Numbered from the stretch's first letter, positions 9,559 through 18,797 are shown. The stretch is 64,000 bases of DNA from Cytobacillus suaedae (GCA_014960805.1 CP063163.1:2746001-2810000); one strand, 5' to 3'. The notes: generated from the sequence alone by a model not told the origin. Made by a program: numbers and translations.

Positions 9559-9585
9559 AAGCTGCCTGGTTTCCTTTGGCAGCTT
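9559..9585 (-). terminator. Terminator after the MacB-like ATPase gene
   Basis: Stem AAGCTGCC / GGCAGCTT, followed on the minus strand by TTTT. It separates the transporter operon from the two-component genes. Confidence 0.75.
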
Positions 9586-9603
9586 ATCTACTATGGCAAA
9601 TTG

Positions 9604-10287
9604 TTATGCCTTCTCAAATATTTGACCATCCTCAATATATAACACCCGATCACAATGATGTAATACTCTTTCATCATGAGTTACCATAATTGCTGCTTTA
9701 TTTCGTAGTTTTACTTCCTTTGAAATCATCTCCACTACTTGTTTCCCCCGTTCAGAGTCTAAGCTAGCTGTTGGTTCATCAGCTAAAACAATATCAGGAT
9801 CATTCATAAAAGCTCTTGCTATGGCAACCCTTTGTTTTTCCCCACCTGATAGTTTGGTAGGATATTGTTTAATTCTATTAGTTAACCCTAGATGTTCAAT
9901 TACTTCTTTTGCTTTTTTTGTATTTTCCCTTTTATTACTCTTTGCGATATCTGTTACTAATAATAATTGGTCTATTACTGTTAAATAAGGAATTAAATTT
10001 GCGGATTGGAATATAAATCCTACTTTCTCTAATCTAACAGAAGTAAGTTGTGCTGAGTTATATTGTGATATGTTTTTATTATCTACTATAACATCACCCT
10101 TAGTAGGTGTTAATAAAGCTCCAATTATAGATAATAATGTACTTTTCCCAGAACCTGATGGTCCTACAATTGCGATAAACTCTCCACGATTTACGCTAAA
10201 TGAAATGTCTTTTAATACCGTGACCGTCGTATCACCATCACCAAATACTTTAGAAATATTATACAAATTCAATATCTCTTGTTTCAT
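9604..10287 (-). CDS. MacB/LolD-type ABC transporter ATP-binding protein
   Basis: A 227-residue ATPase with Walker A GPSGSGKST, signature LSGGEKQRVAIARA, Walker B DIVLADEPTASLDS and switch His in MVTHDERVLHHC. This belongs to the class that pairs with FtsX-like permeases in mechanotransmission, lipoprotein handling or antimicrobial-peptide resistance. Its ATG overlaps the permease stop by one base (TAATG), which indicates translational coupling. Last gene of the operon running from about 11972 to 9604. Confidence 0.9.
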   Translation of the reverse strand: MKQEILNLYNISKVFGDGDTTVTVLKDISFSVNRGEFIAIVGPSGSGKSTLLSIIGALLTPTKGDVIVDNKNISQYNSAQLTSVRLEKVGFIFQSANLIPYLTVIDQLLLVTDIAKSNKRENTKKAKEVIEHLGLTNRIKQYPTKLSGGEKQRVAIARAFMNDPDIVLADEPTASLDSERGKQVVEMISKEVKLRNKAAIMVTHDERVLHHCDRVLYIEDGQIFEKA

Positions 10288-11354
10288 TATTCAGCCCTCC
10301 CAATAGCTTCTAGTGCATCTGTTTTGGCAACTTGATGAACCGATAACAAAGCACCAATTAAGTTTAATAGTAAGAATAACGCAGCAGTACCTAGCATTAA
10401 TGTTGGAGTTAATCTAAAGGGCATTTCATCAGGAATTACTTGGGTCATACCGTAAACGAGGAGGCTACTAAAAGTTAATCCTGTCACAGTTAATAAAATA
10501 ACTTGAAGAATAATACTTTTTGCAATATATCCAGTTGTTGCACCAATTGCCTTTAAAACTCCCAATTGGCTTAATTTGTGTATCGTTATGACGTAAAAAA
10601 ATACCGTTGAAACAAACGCCGAAATAATAAATAGGAAGACGACTATCATATTTAATGAGCCCTGTGTTTCTTTATACCCTGGGATTGCTTTTACTGTTTG
10701 GTTAATGGACCTTGTATCGTAATCCTTCATATCAACTTTTCCACCTGAATATAGAACCGCATTATACATGGATTCTGGTTGATATATCGAACTTAAACCC
10801 ATATCAAGATCTGTATAAACGACAGGAATGTTTGAATAAAGTTGATCTTTTGAAAACCCTGCAATCATCATCTCTTTTCCTGTAGCCTTATCTAGCACTT
10901 TATCGTTTAGTTGAAAACCGATATCTTTTAGACTCTCATCTACAATTATTTCATTTGTATTCAATTCACTAATATTCTTTCCTTCCATAACTTCTATGTC
11001 CGGATACTTATCAGTATTTACAGAAAAATACGTAACATCAGCAGTTGCCTCCCCATCTTTAACTAAAGCTGACATCATCGTGATTGAAAGAGGAGTGGAA
11101 TTTCCACCTAGCTGGTCTTTAATAGTGTTAATATCATCTAATGTTAGTTCTGATTTTATAATGGCACCATTGGCCTCCTTATTCATTACAACATAGTCGG
11201 CGCTTAAATGTTTGACTGCAGCACCATCCCCATATGCTAGACCATTTGCTAATCCTGAGATGAAGAAAACTAGAAATAAAACCGCAATCATAATTAACCC
11301 TATCAATGTGTATCTAATTTTTGATTGAGCCATTTCTTTAAAGGCTAAAAACAT
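10287..11354 (-). CDS. FtsX/MacB-type ABC transporter permease
   Basis: A 355-residue permease with one N-terminal transmembrane segment (about 15-37), a large extracytoplasmic MacB-like periplasmic-core domain (about 38-230), then three segments (about 233-350) forming the FtsX domain. This is the usual four-segment MacB-type layout. With the following ATPase it would form a transporter that acts on the outer face of the membrane. The neighbouring kinase/regulator pair suggests induction by envelope damage. Confidence 0.88.
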   Translation of the reverse strand: MFLAFKEMAQSKIRYTLIGLIMIAVLFLVFFISGLANGLAYGDGAAVKHLSADYVVMNKEANGAIIKSELTLDDINTIKDQLGGNSTPLSITMMSALVKDGEATADVTYFSVNTDKYPDIEVMEGKNISELNTNEIIVDESLKDIGFQLNDKVLDKATGKEMMIAGFSKDQLYSNIPVVYTDLDMGLSSIYQPESMYNAVLYSGGKVDMKDYDTRSINQTVKAIPGYKETQGSLNMIVVFLFIISAFVSTVFFYVITIHKLSQLGVLKAIGATTGYIAKSIILQVILLTVTGLTFSSLLVYGMTQVIPDEMPFRLTPTLMLGTAALFLLLNLIGALLSVHQVAKTDALEAIGRAE

Positions 11355-11369
11355 AATGAACTCTCCTTT

Positions 11370-11564
11370 TTACTTTTTTATGGTTTTTCTATCCATGATT
11401 GGTACTAAGATTGCACAAATCAAAGATGTATAATAGGGCAGATATTTAACCCCAAATGGTTCATCAAATAACGTCAGACCTAAAACGCCAATGAAACTAG
11501 AAAGTGCAATACCTAAAATAAATCCACCAAATACCCCAATAATAATTGCTAAAAAAGCTCTCAT
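11370..11564 (-). CDS. Small two-segment membrane protein
   Basis: A 64-residue protein with two hydrophobic segments (about 3-28 and 42-58) and a positively charged end. Start site AAGGAGATC. It lies between a four-segment membrane protein and the ABC permease on the same strand, with gaps of 12 and 15 bases, so it belongs to that operon. No family recognised; it may be an accessory subunit of the transporter. Confidence 0.65.
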   Translation of the reverse strand: MRAFLAIIIGVFGGFILGIALSSFIGVLGLTLFDEPFGVKYLPYYTSLICAILVPIMDRKTIKK

Positions 11565-11576
11565 GATCTCCTTAAT

Positions 11577-11972
11577 CTATTTCTTATAGACAAGTTCCTT
11601 AGAGCTAAACAGCACTAAAATAGATAGAGTTACTAAGAGAATTGCCAAAACAGGGTGTAAAGCTCCTAACCACTGAATGGTTCTTGCAATGTTTGCCGTA
11701 AAATACAATAAGAACATCGTTCCAATTAGTGTGAGCAGTTGTCCATAAACCTTCTTTGGAACTGCACCTAAGTAGGCGAAGGCAATCATTACTATTGGTA
11801 TTAAAAATCCAAACTGATGAACGAATTCCACATGATTCTTCCAGTTAGTTGGATTCACAAATGTTGCCATACCAACCCAAAACATTTGTATAATGATACA
11901 AATGACAAAAATAATTAATAATCCAAAATAAGTGATTCGCCCTATAAAATTTCTAGTGCTTACTTGCTTCAA
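11577..11972 (-). CDS. Four-segment membrane protein (DUF6220-like)
   Basis: A 131-residue protein with four hydrophobic segments (about 12-36, 48-70, 77-95, 103-125). The pattern of an early FWVGMATF, a HVEFVHQFGF helix and a small soluble content recalls the DUF6220 family, but I assign this only loosely. TTG start after GGGGGACAC. First gene of the operon that continues into the small membrane protein, permease and ATPase. Role unknown. Confidence 0.6.
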   Translation of the reverse strand: MKQVSTRNFIGRITYFGLLIIFVICIIIQMFWVGMATFVNPTNWKNHVEFVHQFGFLIPIVMIAFAYLGAVPKKVYGQLLTLIGTMFLLYFTANIARTIQWLGALHPVLAILLVTLSILVLFSSKELVYKK

Positions 11973-12372
11973 TTTGTGTCCCCCTTCGTTGTTTTGCTAT
12001 ATTTGTATATTAGGCTGCAATTATAAACATCCTCTTAGAGAATTCTTAAATTTTTATTAAGTATTACAAAGATTAAGGTATATATTGTTAAAGCTTACTA
12101 TTTTAAAATTGTAGGATTTTCCCCAAAATAAAAAAAGACAGCCACATATTGGGCTGTCGATTAACTATTTCATAATTTGTATGAAAGTTAATGTTTCAAA
12201 CTATTGGAAAATATACCATCGCTATTTAAGATTCTGATGAAGAAAAGTTTAACAAAAGTTAGCGGTTACAATTTAAAAAGCTGGTTTTTCTATACACTAT
12301 ATATCAAGTAAAAGAAAAGAATAATACTCCTACCTTAGTACAAAATATCAATGTTTAAAAGGAGGTGTATTC
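11973..12372. other. Intergenic region upstream of the transporter operon
   Basis: Holds the promoter region of the leftward operon, a minus-strand terminator at 12131-12158 and the promoter for the small rightward gene at 12373. Nothing else recognised. Confidence 0.4.
12131..12158 (-). terminator. Minus-strand terminator
   Basis: GACAGCC / GGCTGTC hairpin followed on the minus strand by seven T. It would stop leftward transcripts from the 12663-13955 gene before they enter the transporter operon. Confidence 0.7.
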
Positions 12373-12498
12373 ATGCCCAATCTAAATGATAATAAGTTCA
12401 GAAAAATTCAATCTGAAAGTCAAAAGCAAGGGAAATCACAAGAGGAATATGCTGCTGAACTTGAAATGAATAAAATGAAGAGTCAAAAAAGGAAGTAA
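12373..12498 (+). CDS. Small hydrophilic protein, 41 residues
   Basis: Strong AGGAGGTG site seven bases before the ATG, an open frame of 41 codons, and a perfect terminator 15 bases after the stop. The product MPNLNDNKFRKIQSESQKQG... is very hydrophilic, rich in Lys, Gln and Glu, lacks Cys and ends KSQKRK. It may be a small spore or DNA-associated protein; I do not recognise the family. Gene structure is convincing, function unknown. Confidence 0.65.
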   Translation: MPNLNDNKFRKIQSESQKQGKSQEEYAAELEMNKMKSQKRK

Positions 12499-12512
12499 TC
12501 AAAATAATGACT

Positions 12513-12542
12513 AAAAGGCAGGAATATGGTTCCTGCCTTTTT
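12513..12542 (+). terminator. Terminator of the 41-residue gene
   Basis: AAAAGGCAGGAA / TTCCTGCCTTTTT around a five-base loop. Confidence 0.9.
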
Positions 12543-12662
12543 ATACTTCTAAAATAATCTCTCCCGTTAAACGAATAAGTGCTATTTTAAATCAGATAAT
12601 TTTTCTCCTGTTAATATCTCAAATAAATAACTGTTCTTTTCACCCCCGTTAGGTACCTTACT

Positions 12663-13955
12663 TTAACATGGTGTAGTTAAAATTATATATTTGACCTTAT
12701 CATTTTCTATTAATAATCTTACTCTAATATAACCGTTAACAGAATATGACCATTCACTATCTACTTTATAGTTGGGTACACCAATTTCGGATAAGACCTT
12801 TGCCGTAGAGTCTCCAACTTTAATTTTATTTGCTAGAACATATTCTTCTGTATAGAATATCATTTCAGAATTAGATAGATTAATAATACCTTCTTGGTAT
12901 GTAGTAATATCAACTAACGACCCTATGCAGTAGTTAAAGGAAGTAACCTTTGACGTAACGGAGTATGTTTCTAATTGTTTTTCCCAATCAATTTGATTTA
13001 GATTATTAACATATAAAATGTCGTTATTATAATTTGACACAGACTTGGAGTTATTGCTAAAGTTTACTTCTTTATCAGCCTTTTGTTGTAAGTGACTAAA
13101 ATCCTTCAATATACTTTCTTTATTACTATCTAATATATTAACCATTAGCATATATACACTATCTTCTTGATAATAACCTATAATTTTATTAGACTCATTT
13201 GGAATTCCAATTGTATTAGTAGCAATATTATAAGGATAAGTGAATGTGTCGTTTTCTGTCTCAACAGTTATTAGTATCACTTCACCATATAAACGAAATT
13301 CTTCTGAACTTTTATATTCTTCTATTATACTTTGTTTAATGAGTCTTTCTTGATTTATTTCTAAGTCAATTCGGCTATTATCTTGAATTATATATATTTC
13401 TTTTATATCTTCTACATTAAATGGCAACCGTTCGTGAAGTATTTTAGGTGCATTAGATTGCCCTTCTTCTTGAAATTTTTTATCATCATCGTCTTTTTCT
13501 ATCACTACTGAAAAATCTTCTTTTTCTAACAGTTCGTATAATTCATTTTCACCAATAACTTTATATTTAGGATATTGTGATTTGGCAAAAAAGATGTGTT
13601 CATCAAAAACATGTATAATCACTTGATTTATTGGGTAGTTTTTTTCGTAATATATTTTTATTTCATAGTAATTTTCCCTATCTTCATTAACATTGACTTT
13701 TTTATATTCTATGGCAGAGGCTTGTTCCAGTATCTTTTCTATCATTTTCTTATCCTCTACAATAGTTCGTTTACCTTTGGAGTCAACTTTATGACTCGTG
13801 ATTTCAATAGACTGTACCGTGTCATCTTCATCTACTTCTGGATACTTCATAGTTTGAAGTATTTCTTCATAGGTTTTGTAATCTATCCAATAATATATAA
13901 AATATATACCGACTCCGATAAGGACCATATTCATAAAAAAAAAGACTTTCTTCAA
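12663..13955 (-). CDS. Membrane-anchored extracytoplasmic protein of unknown function
   Basis: A 430-residue protein with one N-terminal membrane segment (about 4-24) and the rest predicted outside the cell. The body is rich in Asp, Glu, Lys and Ile with no low-complexity block; residues about 45-150 and 200-270 look like two similar beta-rich units (each with VEIT/ILITVET-type strands). No known domain recognised. TTG start after AAAGGGGAG. Lone leftward gene; the terminator at 12131-12158 could be its own. Confidence 0.6.
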   Translation of the reverse strand: MKKVFFFMNMVLIGVGIYFIYYWIDYKTYEEILQTMKYPEVDEDDTVQSIEITSHKVDSKGKRTIVEDKKMIEKILEQASAIEYKKVNVNEDRENYYEIKIYYEKNYPINQVIIHVFDEHIFFAKSQYPKYKVIGENELYELLEKEDFSVVIEKDDDDKKFQEEGQSNAPKILHERLPFNVEDIKEIYIIQDNSRIDLEINQERLIKQSIIEEYKSSEEFRLYGEVILITVETENDTFTYPYNIATNTIGIPNESNKIIGYYQEDSVYMLMVNILDSNKESILKDFSHLQQKADKEVNFSNNSKSVSNYNNDILYVNNLNQIDWEKQLETYSVTSKVTSFNYCIGSLVDITTYQEGIINLSNSEMIFYTEEYVLANKIKVGDSTAKVLSEIGVPNYKVDSEWSYSVNGYIRVRLLIENDKVKYIILTTPC

Positions 13956-14553
13956 GTATTATTCTCCCCTTTAAACTGTCAGAACCATGCTCAGTTCTCT
14001 TCAATTTCCTGCTCCGTTAGCCAATATCGTCTTAAATCAATGTTAACATAATATTCCAATATTTTAATTCCGAATTTCAGATAGAAACGATAAAATTGAT
14101 GATCGCTTGTTTAAGTCACACTTCTCGTTACATGAATGGAGGTATTAAAGTTAAATGGCTTTATCATTTCAACCTTTTTTTGGTATTGAATAAACTGGGA
14201 TAATGTAAAAAACGAAGACCCTACGTCTGTAGTAGATCCACCAGGTGGAGATACCCACCCATTGTTGATATCAACATAAACGGCATAAGAAAGCCGTCAT
14301 CCATAAAAGTGATTGTCTCTAAGTAGTTTAATCTAACCTTGTTCTACGTATTTTTAAATTTTAACTCACTTTAATATACAACCTTATTTACTTTCCACTG
14401 ATACTCTTTTACAATCAAATAAACTATAAAAAAAACAGCACGAATTACAATATATAGTTTTTTGTTCGCCGGAATAACCTATCTGTGCTATTTTAAATAG
14501 AAGAATACTAAAAATTAGAAGTATATTTGCTGTGAACATCGAGAGGAAGATTA
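13956..14553. other. Intergenic region with a decayed kamA remnant
   Basis: No intact gene. The stretch 14201-14253 matches the kamA junction (separate entry). A small hairpin ACGGC / GCCGT lies near 14280-14298. The ribosome site of the next gene (GAGAGGAAGA) is at the right end. Confidence 0.4.
14201..14253 (+). pseudogene. Decayed kamA fragment with element junction, inverted
   Basis: On the plus strand AAAAAACGAAG is followed by CCCTACGTCTGTAGTAGAT and CCACCAGGTGGAG. Translated, it gives D-P-T-S-V-V-D-P-P-G-G against [11 protein letters not shown] of KamA. The bases just before it (AAAAAACGAAG) equal the junction of the copy at 18.5 kb. It is therefore a relic of the same junction in the opposite orientation. 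Short, so chance similarity is not fully excluded. Confidence 0.55.
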
Positions 14554-16521
14554 ATGCCTATGGACAGTATTGGTTATGCCTTAACAAAATTAGATTCAGT
14601 GATATGGAAATATGGGAATTCTAAGAAATTTGAATTTTTATCTGGCTTTCCTATACTTGAGGAATTCTTTTCAGATGATGATATTCGTAATGGATCAATT
14701 TCTATTTTATCAATCACTCATCCTAGTGATAAAACAACACTCTTACGCTGTATTCAAAGCATACAAACAGATCAATCATTTTCTGATGTCCTTCGTCTTA
14801 AAAACAAATCAAATGTGTACAAGTGGGTTAAAATAACTGGTTATTCTTTTACTGATGATAAAAACCATGGTTGCTTTATTGGACAGGCTTTGGACTATTC
14901 CGATCAAGTTAATAAAGAACAGGCAGTCAAGACACTCCAAAATCAAATGATGGCAATTTTAGATTCTGTGCCAAACCCAGCCGCCATCCATAAGGAAGAA
15001 AAAATTGTTTATATTAATCCTGCTGCGTTACATATGTTGAGATTAACTAAGACCGAGGAAGCATTGGGTAAAAGAATGGAAGACTTCGTAAGTCCTAATA
15101 ATAAGGATATATTAATAGGAAGTGACGGTTCTGAAAGGGAAATCGTTGCGATGAGGTTCCCCATACTATTTAACGATGAAACTCATTACCTTAGTTTCGG
15201 GAATGATATCACAGAGCAACGGAAGGTAAAAGAGAGGCTAGAAAACCTTGAATATTTTGATGAACTTACTACCTTACCAAACTATAAATCGTTTAATGAG
15301 AAGCTAACAAGTTATATTGAATATACAAATGTTCATTTTTCCGTATTTTTCATCAGTATCAATGAATTAAAGCTAATTCATACTACATTTGGCTATCAGG
15401 TTGGTGATGAAATACTTAAGACGATTGCTATACGTTTAAAAAAGGCACTTGGAAAAGAGAACAATATATTTCGTGTCGAAGGGGATAAGTTTTCTTATAT
15501 TGGCCAAGGTCAAACAAAGGAACAGTGTAGCGAAATTGCAAAAAAAATCACCAAACTTATTACAGAACCAGTTTTTATAAATGGTCATGAATTTTACATA
15601 TCACCAAGCATTGGAATTACGCTATTCCCGGAAGATGGTAAGGATAAGGAAACACTGAAAAAAAACACAAATGCAGCACTCTATTTAGCTAGTGATAAGG
15701 ATCATCATCATTTTCAATTTTATGATTCCCTTATAAAAGAAGCCTATATAAGAAGAGTAGTCCTTGAGAAAGCCTTGAGAAAGGCTAGGAAAAACAATGA
15801 ATTTTATTTAGTTTTTCAACCTAAATGCTGTATCAAAACAGGAGAAGTTATAGGAGCAGAAGCATTATTACGTTGGAGGCATCCAGAGTTTGGAATCGTA
15901 TCTCCAACGGAATTTATTGAAATTGCAGAGGAATCAGGAATCATTGATTCAATTGGTGAATGGGTATTAATAGAAGCTTGTCATCAGGTTCGTAAATGGA
16001 AAGATATTGGGTTAGATATTAAGATTTCGGTCAATCTTTCAGTCAAACAGCTTCATCATCCAAATCTAGTCAAAATTGTTCGTAATGCCCTAGAACGGGC
16101 AGACATTTCATCCAGTAATTTAGAATTAGAGATCACAGAAAGTATTATGCAGCAACCAAATGCTGCGAATCGACTTCTTCATAAACTGAAAAATCTAGGT
16201 ATTACAATCTCTATCGATGACTTTGGAACAGGATATTCTTCCCTAAGTTATTTAAAAAATCTCCCAATTGATACATTAAAAATAGATAGGTCATTTATTA
16301 AAGATATCGAAGCAGGTGAAAGGGACCGAGCAATTGTGAAAAGTATAGTTGAGCTTGGTCATAACCTAAACCTACACGTTGTCGCTGAGGGAGTCGAAAC
16401 AAAGGGTCAATTACATTACCTAAACAAAATTCATTGCAACTACGCCCAAGGGTTTCTATATAGTAAACCTTTAAATCCCGAAGACTTTGTAAATTGGATG
16501 AAGAATAGGGTGAACCTTTGA
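14554..16521 (+). CDS. PAS-GGDEF-EAL protein, probable c-di-GMP phosphodiesterase
   Basis: A 655-residue protein: a PAS-like region (about 1-125), a second PAS (about 130-225), a GGDEF domain (about 228-390) and an EAL domain (about 400-650). The GGDEF signature is degenerate (V-E-G-D-K-F), so cyclase activity is unlikely. The EAL domain looks complete: EALLRW, SVNLS, ELEITES, IDDFGTGYSSLSYL, LKIDRSF, VAEGVET and AQGF. The protein should hydrolyse c-di-GMP, with the GGDEF domain possibly sensing GTP. No membrane segment, so cytoplasmic. It stands alone at the left edge of the accessory region. Confidence 0.85.
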   Translation: MPMDSIGYALTKLDSVIWKYGNSKKFEFLSGFPILEEFFSDDDIRNGSISILSITHPSDKTTLLRCIQSIQTDQSFSDVLRLKNKSNVYKWVKITGYSFTDDKNHGCFIGQALDYSDQVNKEQAVKTLQNQMMAILDSVPNPAAIHKEEKIVYINPAALHMLRLTKTEEALGKRMEDFVSPNNKDILIGSDGSEREIVAMRFPILFNDETHYLSFGNDITEQRKVKERLENLEYFDELTTLPNYKSFNEKLTSYIEYTNVHFSVFFISINELKLIHTTFGYQVGDEILKTIAIRLKKALGKENNIFRVEGDKFSYIGQGQTKEQCSEIAKKITKLITEPVFINGHEFYISPSIGITLFPEDGKDKETLKKNTNAALYLASDKDHHHFQFYDSLIKEAYIRRVVLEKALRKARKNNEFYLVFQPKCCIKTGEVIGAEALLRWRHPEFGIVSPTEFIEIAEESGIIDSIGEWVLIEACHQVRKWKDIGLDIKISVNLSVKQLHHPNLVKIVRNALERADISSSNLELEITESIMQQPNAANRLLHKLKNLGITISIDDFGTGYSSLSYLKNLPIDTLKIDRSFIKDIEAGERDRAIVKSIVELGHNLNLHVVAEGVETKGQLHYLNKIHCNYAQGFLYSKPLNPEDFVNWMKNRVNL

Positions 16522-16611
16522 GCCATAGTTACTCAAGGAGACTGGTGGCGTGACCCAAAACTTTGAATTATATAGAAAACTAATCCACGTAAAATAAACA
16601 TTCTACATGAT

Positions 16612-16690
16612 AAAGGCACCCATCGCGGGGTGCCTATTATTAGCATGATAATTCTAAGAAGAAAAATCAACATAGTTCCTCTTCAACAAT
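16612..16690 (-). pseudogene. yokU 3' tail with terminator hairpin (copy A)
   Basis: 16654-16690 matches the last codons of yokU (RNYFDFSS plus stop in the intact copy) with a few changes. It is followed on the minus strand by a GGCACCC / GGGTGCC hairpin at 16612-16637, of the type found after every other yokU copy. The rest of yokU and all of kamA are missing. Confidence 0.7.
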
Positions 16691-16706
16691 CGTATTTAGT
16701 AATCGG

Positions 16707-17108
16707 TTATTTTTTTTCTTTAGTGCTACTCTCAGTTGATATACTTTCGTAATAATGAAGCTTTTGATTAGTTAGATAGATAACTTCCTCGATTTTCTTT
16801 TTCTTAGCTTTTAAATTTAATAGGTGCTTAGTAAGTATTTCTTTTCTTAAATTAACAGTCAGTATTTGTTCCTTCGAATTTTGGTCTAAAAGACATCCCA
16901 GGTCCACCAACTCTTTGATATCTTTTAAGCTCATCCCAGTTTCTTTTAAACTTAATAAAAACTGAATGAATTGAATATCTTTTTCTGAGTATATACGATC
17001 TTTACCATTTATTCTATCTGAGGAAGGGATTAAGCCCATTTTCTCATAAAATCTTATTGTATGAGGAGCAATACCCATTTTCTTTGAAAACTCTCCTATT
17101 AAGTACAT
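16707..17108 (-). CDS. MerR-family regulator (AdhR-like)
   Basis: A 133-residue regulator with the MerR winged helix at the N-terminus (YLIGEFSKKMGIAPHTIRFYEKMGLIPSSD) and a dimerisation coiled coil (about 80-120). Only one Cys is present, in GCLLDQ near residue 57 of the linker region; in AdhR-type aldehyde sensors a single Cys is the proposed thiol switch. Second gene after a quinone reductase-like gene (11-base gap). The promoter upstream of that gene has a perfect palindrome in a long spacer, the classical MerR site, so the operon is probably self-regulated. Confidence 0.85.
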   Translation of the reverse strand: MYLIGEFSKKMGIAPHTIRFYEKMGLIPSSDRINGKDRIYSEKDIQFIQFLLSLKETGMSLKDIKELVDLGCLLDQNSKEQILTVNLRKEILTKHLLNLKAKKKKIEEVIYLTNQKLHYYESISTESSTKEKK

Positions 17109-17119
17109 ATCTAATTCCC

Positions 17120-18133
17120 CTATTCATTACATTTCAACAATACTTTTCCATTTACCCCCTGTTCAAAAAATTCATGAGCATTTTGTGCTTTTTCTAAAGG
17201 GAAAATGGAAGAAATTGTTGGATTAATTTTATTTTCACTTAAGAGATTAAATAATTTTTCTAAGTCTTCACGAATAATTGAAGCATTCTCCTGAGCCATT
17301 TTTGTAATACTAAATATTTCTGCTCTATGATTTGAACTAGTCATGCCAGAAGTGAGTATTCTAGACCACTCTTTTTGCATATATTCTTGTTCTTGATTAT
17401 CTTTATTATCATCTAAAGTGTATGTCATTCCATAACCTATAAACATACCATCTTTTTTTAATACTTGATAAGACCTCTCCCAGTTATAACCTCCAACTCC
17501 GTCAAATACAAAATCAATACCCTCCTTTTCCTTTGAAAGTATTCTTTTAACAAAATCCTCATTTCTATAATCAATAAAATTGGCTAATTCTGACACCTTT
17601 TTTTGATGATTTATAGTTGCAGTTCCATATATTTTTAGGTTTAATCCTCTAGCTAAGTCCAGCATTGCAGATCCAACCCCACCTGAAGCACCATGAACCA
17701 AGATACTATCCATTGGTTTAACTTTAGCTATTCGATAAAGCATTTGATACGCAGTTAAATAATTTAATATTAAAGCTGAAGCTTTATACGTATCTACACC
17801 ATGAGGTACAGGTGTAATTTTATCTACATCCAAACAGATGTATTTCGAATAACCACCTAAAATAGTTAAAGCTGCTACTCTTTGGCCAACATTAAAAGCT
17901 GTAACACTATTACCTATATAATCGATTATCCCAATTACATCATATCCTGGGACAAACGGTGGCGGGGCACTAGGGTATAGACCTCTCCTCATTAGAATAT
18001 CACCAAACGCAACACCTACTGATAAAACCATTATTCTGACTTCATTATTTTTAGGTTTTGGAAGTGGCTCACATAAAACTTGCATAACTCCGGGATTTCC
18101 TTTTTGTGTTATTACAACTCTCAAATTCTCCAT
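17120..18133 (-). CDS. NADPH:quinone reductase / zinc-free medium-chain dehydrogenase
   Basis: A 337-residue medium-chain dehydrogenase/reductase. The N-terminal GroES-like domain lacks zinc ligands and has VAFGDILMRRGLYPSAPPPFVPGYDVIG. The cofactor domain has VHGASGGVGSAMLDLAR, the Ala-x-Gly-x-x-Gly motif of NADPH-using quinone reductases. Start fixed by AGGAGGACAAGAAT. With the downstream MerR regulator it forms an electrophile or aldehyde detoxification operon (inference from the AdhR-type operator). Confidence 0.88.
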   Translation of the reverse strand: MENLRVVITQKGNPGVMQVLCEPLPKPKNNEVRIMVLSVGVAFGDILMRRGLYPSAPPPFVPGYDVIGIIDYIGNSVTAFNVGQRVAALTILGGYSKYICLDVDKITPVPHGVDTYKASALILNYLTAYQMLYRIAKVKPMDSILVHGASGGVGSAMLDLARGLNLKIYGTATINHQKKVSELANFIDYRNEDFVKRILSKEKEGIDFVFDGVGGYNWERSYQVLKKDGMFIGYGMTYTLDDNKDNQEQEYMQKEWSRILTSGMTSSNHRAEIFSITKMAQENASIIREDLEKLFNLLSENKINPTISSIFPLEKAQNAHEFFEQGVNGKVLLKCNE

Positions 18134-18162
18134 ATTCTTGTCCTCCTAACTATTATAAGAGA

Positions 18163-18193
18163 ACGTTACAACTTAAAGTATACTTTAAGTCAA
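18163..18193 (-). promoter_or_regulatory. MerR-type promoter with 20-bp palindromic operator
   Basis: On the minus strand: TTGACT, then a 19-base spacer, then TAACGT. A perfect palindrome ACTTAAAGTATACTTTAAGT (18171-18190) covers the spacer and part of the -35. Long spacers with central dyads are diagnostic of MerR activation, and the arm CTTAAAGT resembles AdhR operators of B. subtilis. Confidence 0.75.
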
Positions 18194-18270
18194 GAAGCAC
18201 GGATGTATGTTTTTTATAAAACTTAGAGTTCAATTACCTTAATGAAGATAATTGTCACCTATATATAAGG

Positions 18271-18320
18271 ATATTTATGCTCAGTTTTGTGTCTACTACG
18301 CATTAAACAAATAAAGATCT
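18271..18320. repeat. Copy of a dispersed repeat
   Basis: TATTTATGCTCAG followed by GTCTACTACGCATTAAACAAAT resembles 28792-28840 (TATTTATTGCGCAG, then GTCTACTACGCATTTAGCAAAT). It abuts the truncated yokU of copy B. Confidence 0.5.
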
Positions 18321-18332
18321 CTAAACCAAATT

Positions 18333-18580
18333 GTGATTTCAATAGTCCTAGACCCATCCGGCAATTCCCAATAAACTGTGTTTTCTCCGTTACGTGCTTT
18401 TCCACCACACCACTCACAATTAATTTCCATAACCTTAACCTAATTTGGCTGCACTGAGATCTTACCTCCCCACACCAGGAGCATCTACCACGAATGTAGG
18501 GACTTCGTTTTTTAAATGAAGTATGAATAACACAAAAAACTGCAAGTCAAGATGATATGTCATCTTTAATTTGCAGCATC
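18333..18580 (-). pseudogene. Truncated yokU-kamA 3' copy with element end (copy B)
   Basis: 18333-18430 matches the first third of yokU up to its ATG. 18436-18506 matches kamA codons just after the break point, with about 370 bases lost between them. At 18506 kamA similarity stops and the sequence continues GTTTTTTAAA...GTATGAA into a hairpin (about 18540-18576, CTGCAA...TTGCAG). The same flank follows the kamA break in copies C and D, and similarity with copy C continues to about 18640. Confidence 0.82.
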
Positions 18581-18797
18581 AATTACACGTGAATGATAAT
18601 TATATCTAGCCTGTTCTATTGCATTTTATCGTTGTACTTTGAAGTAAGTTACTCCAAACTTTTTACTATCTAATTATTCAACATGCATCCCTTTATTCAA
18701 AAGTTAAGCTTCTACTAGGGGCTTTTAGCTAAAGAAAAGAAAACTTATATTGAAGGAAGCACTATAACAGTCCCCAGGCTTCCCTATTTAGATTACT

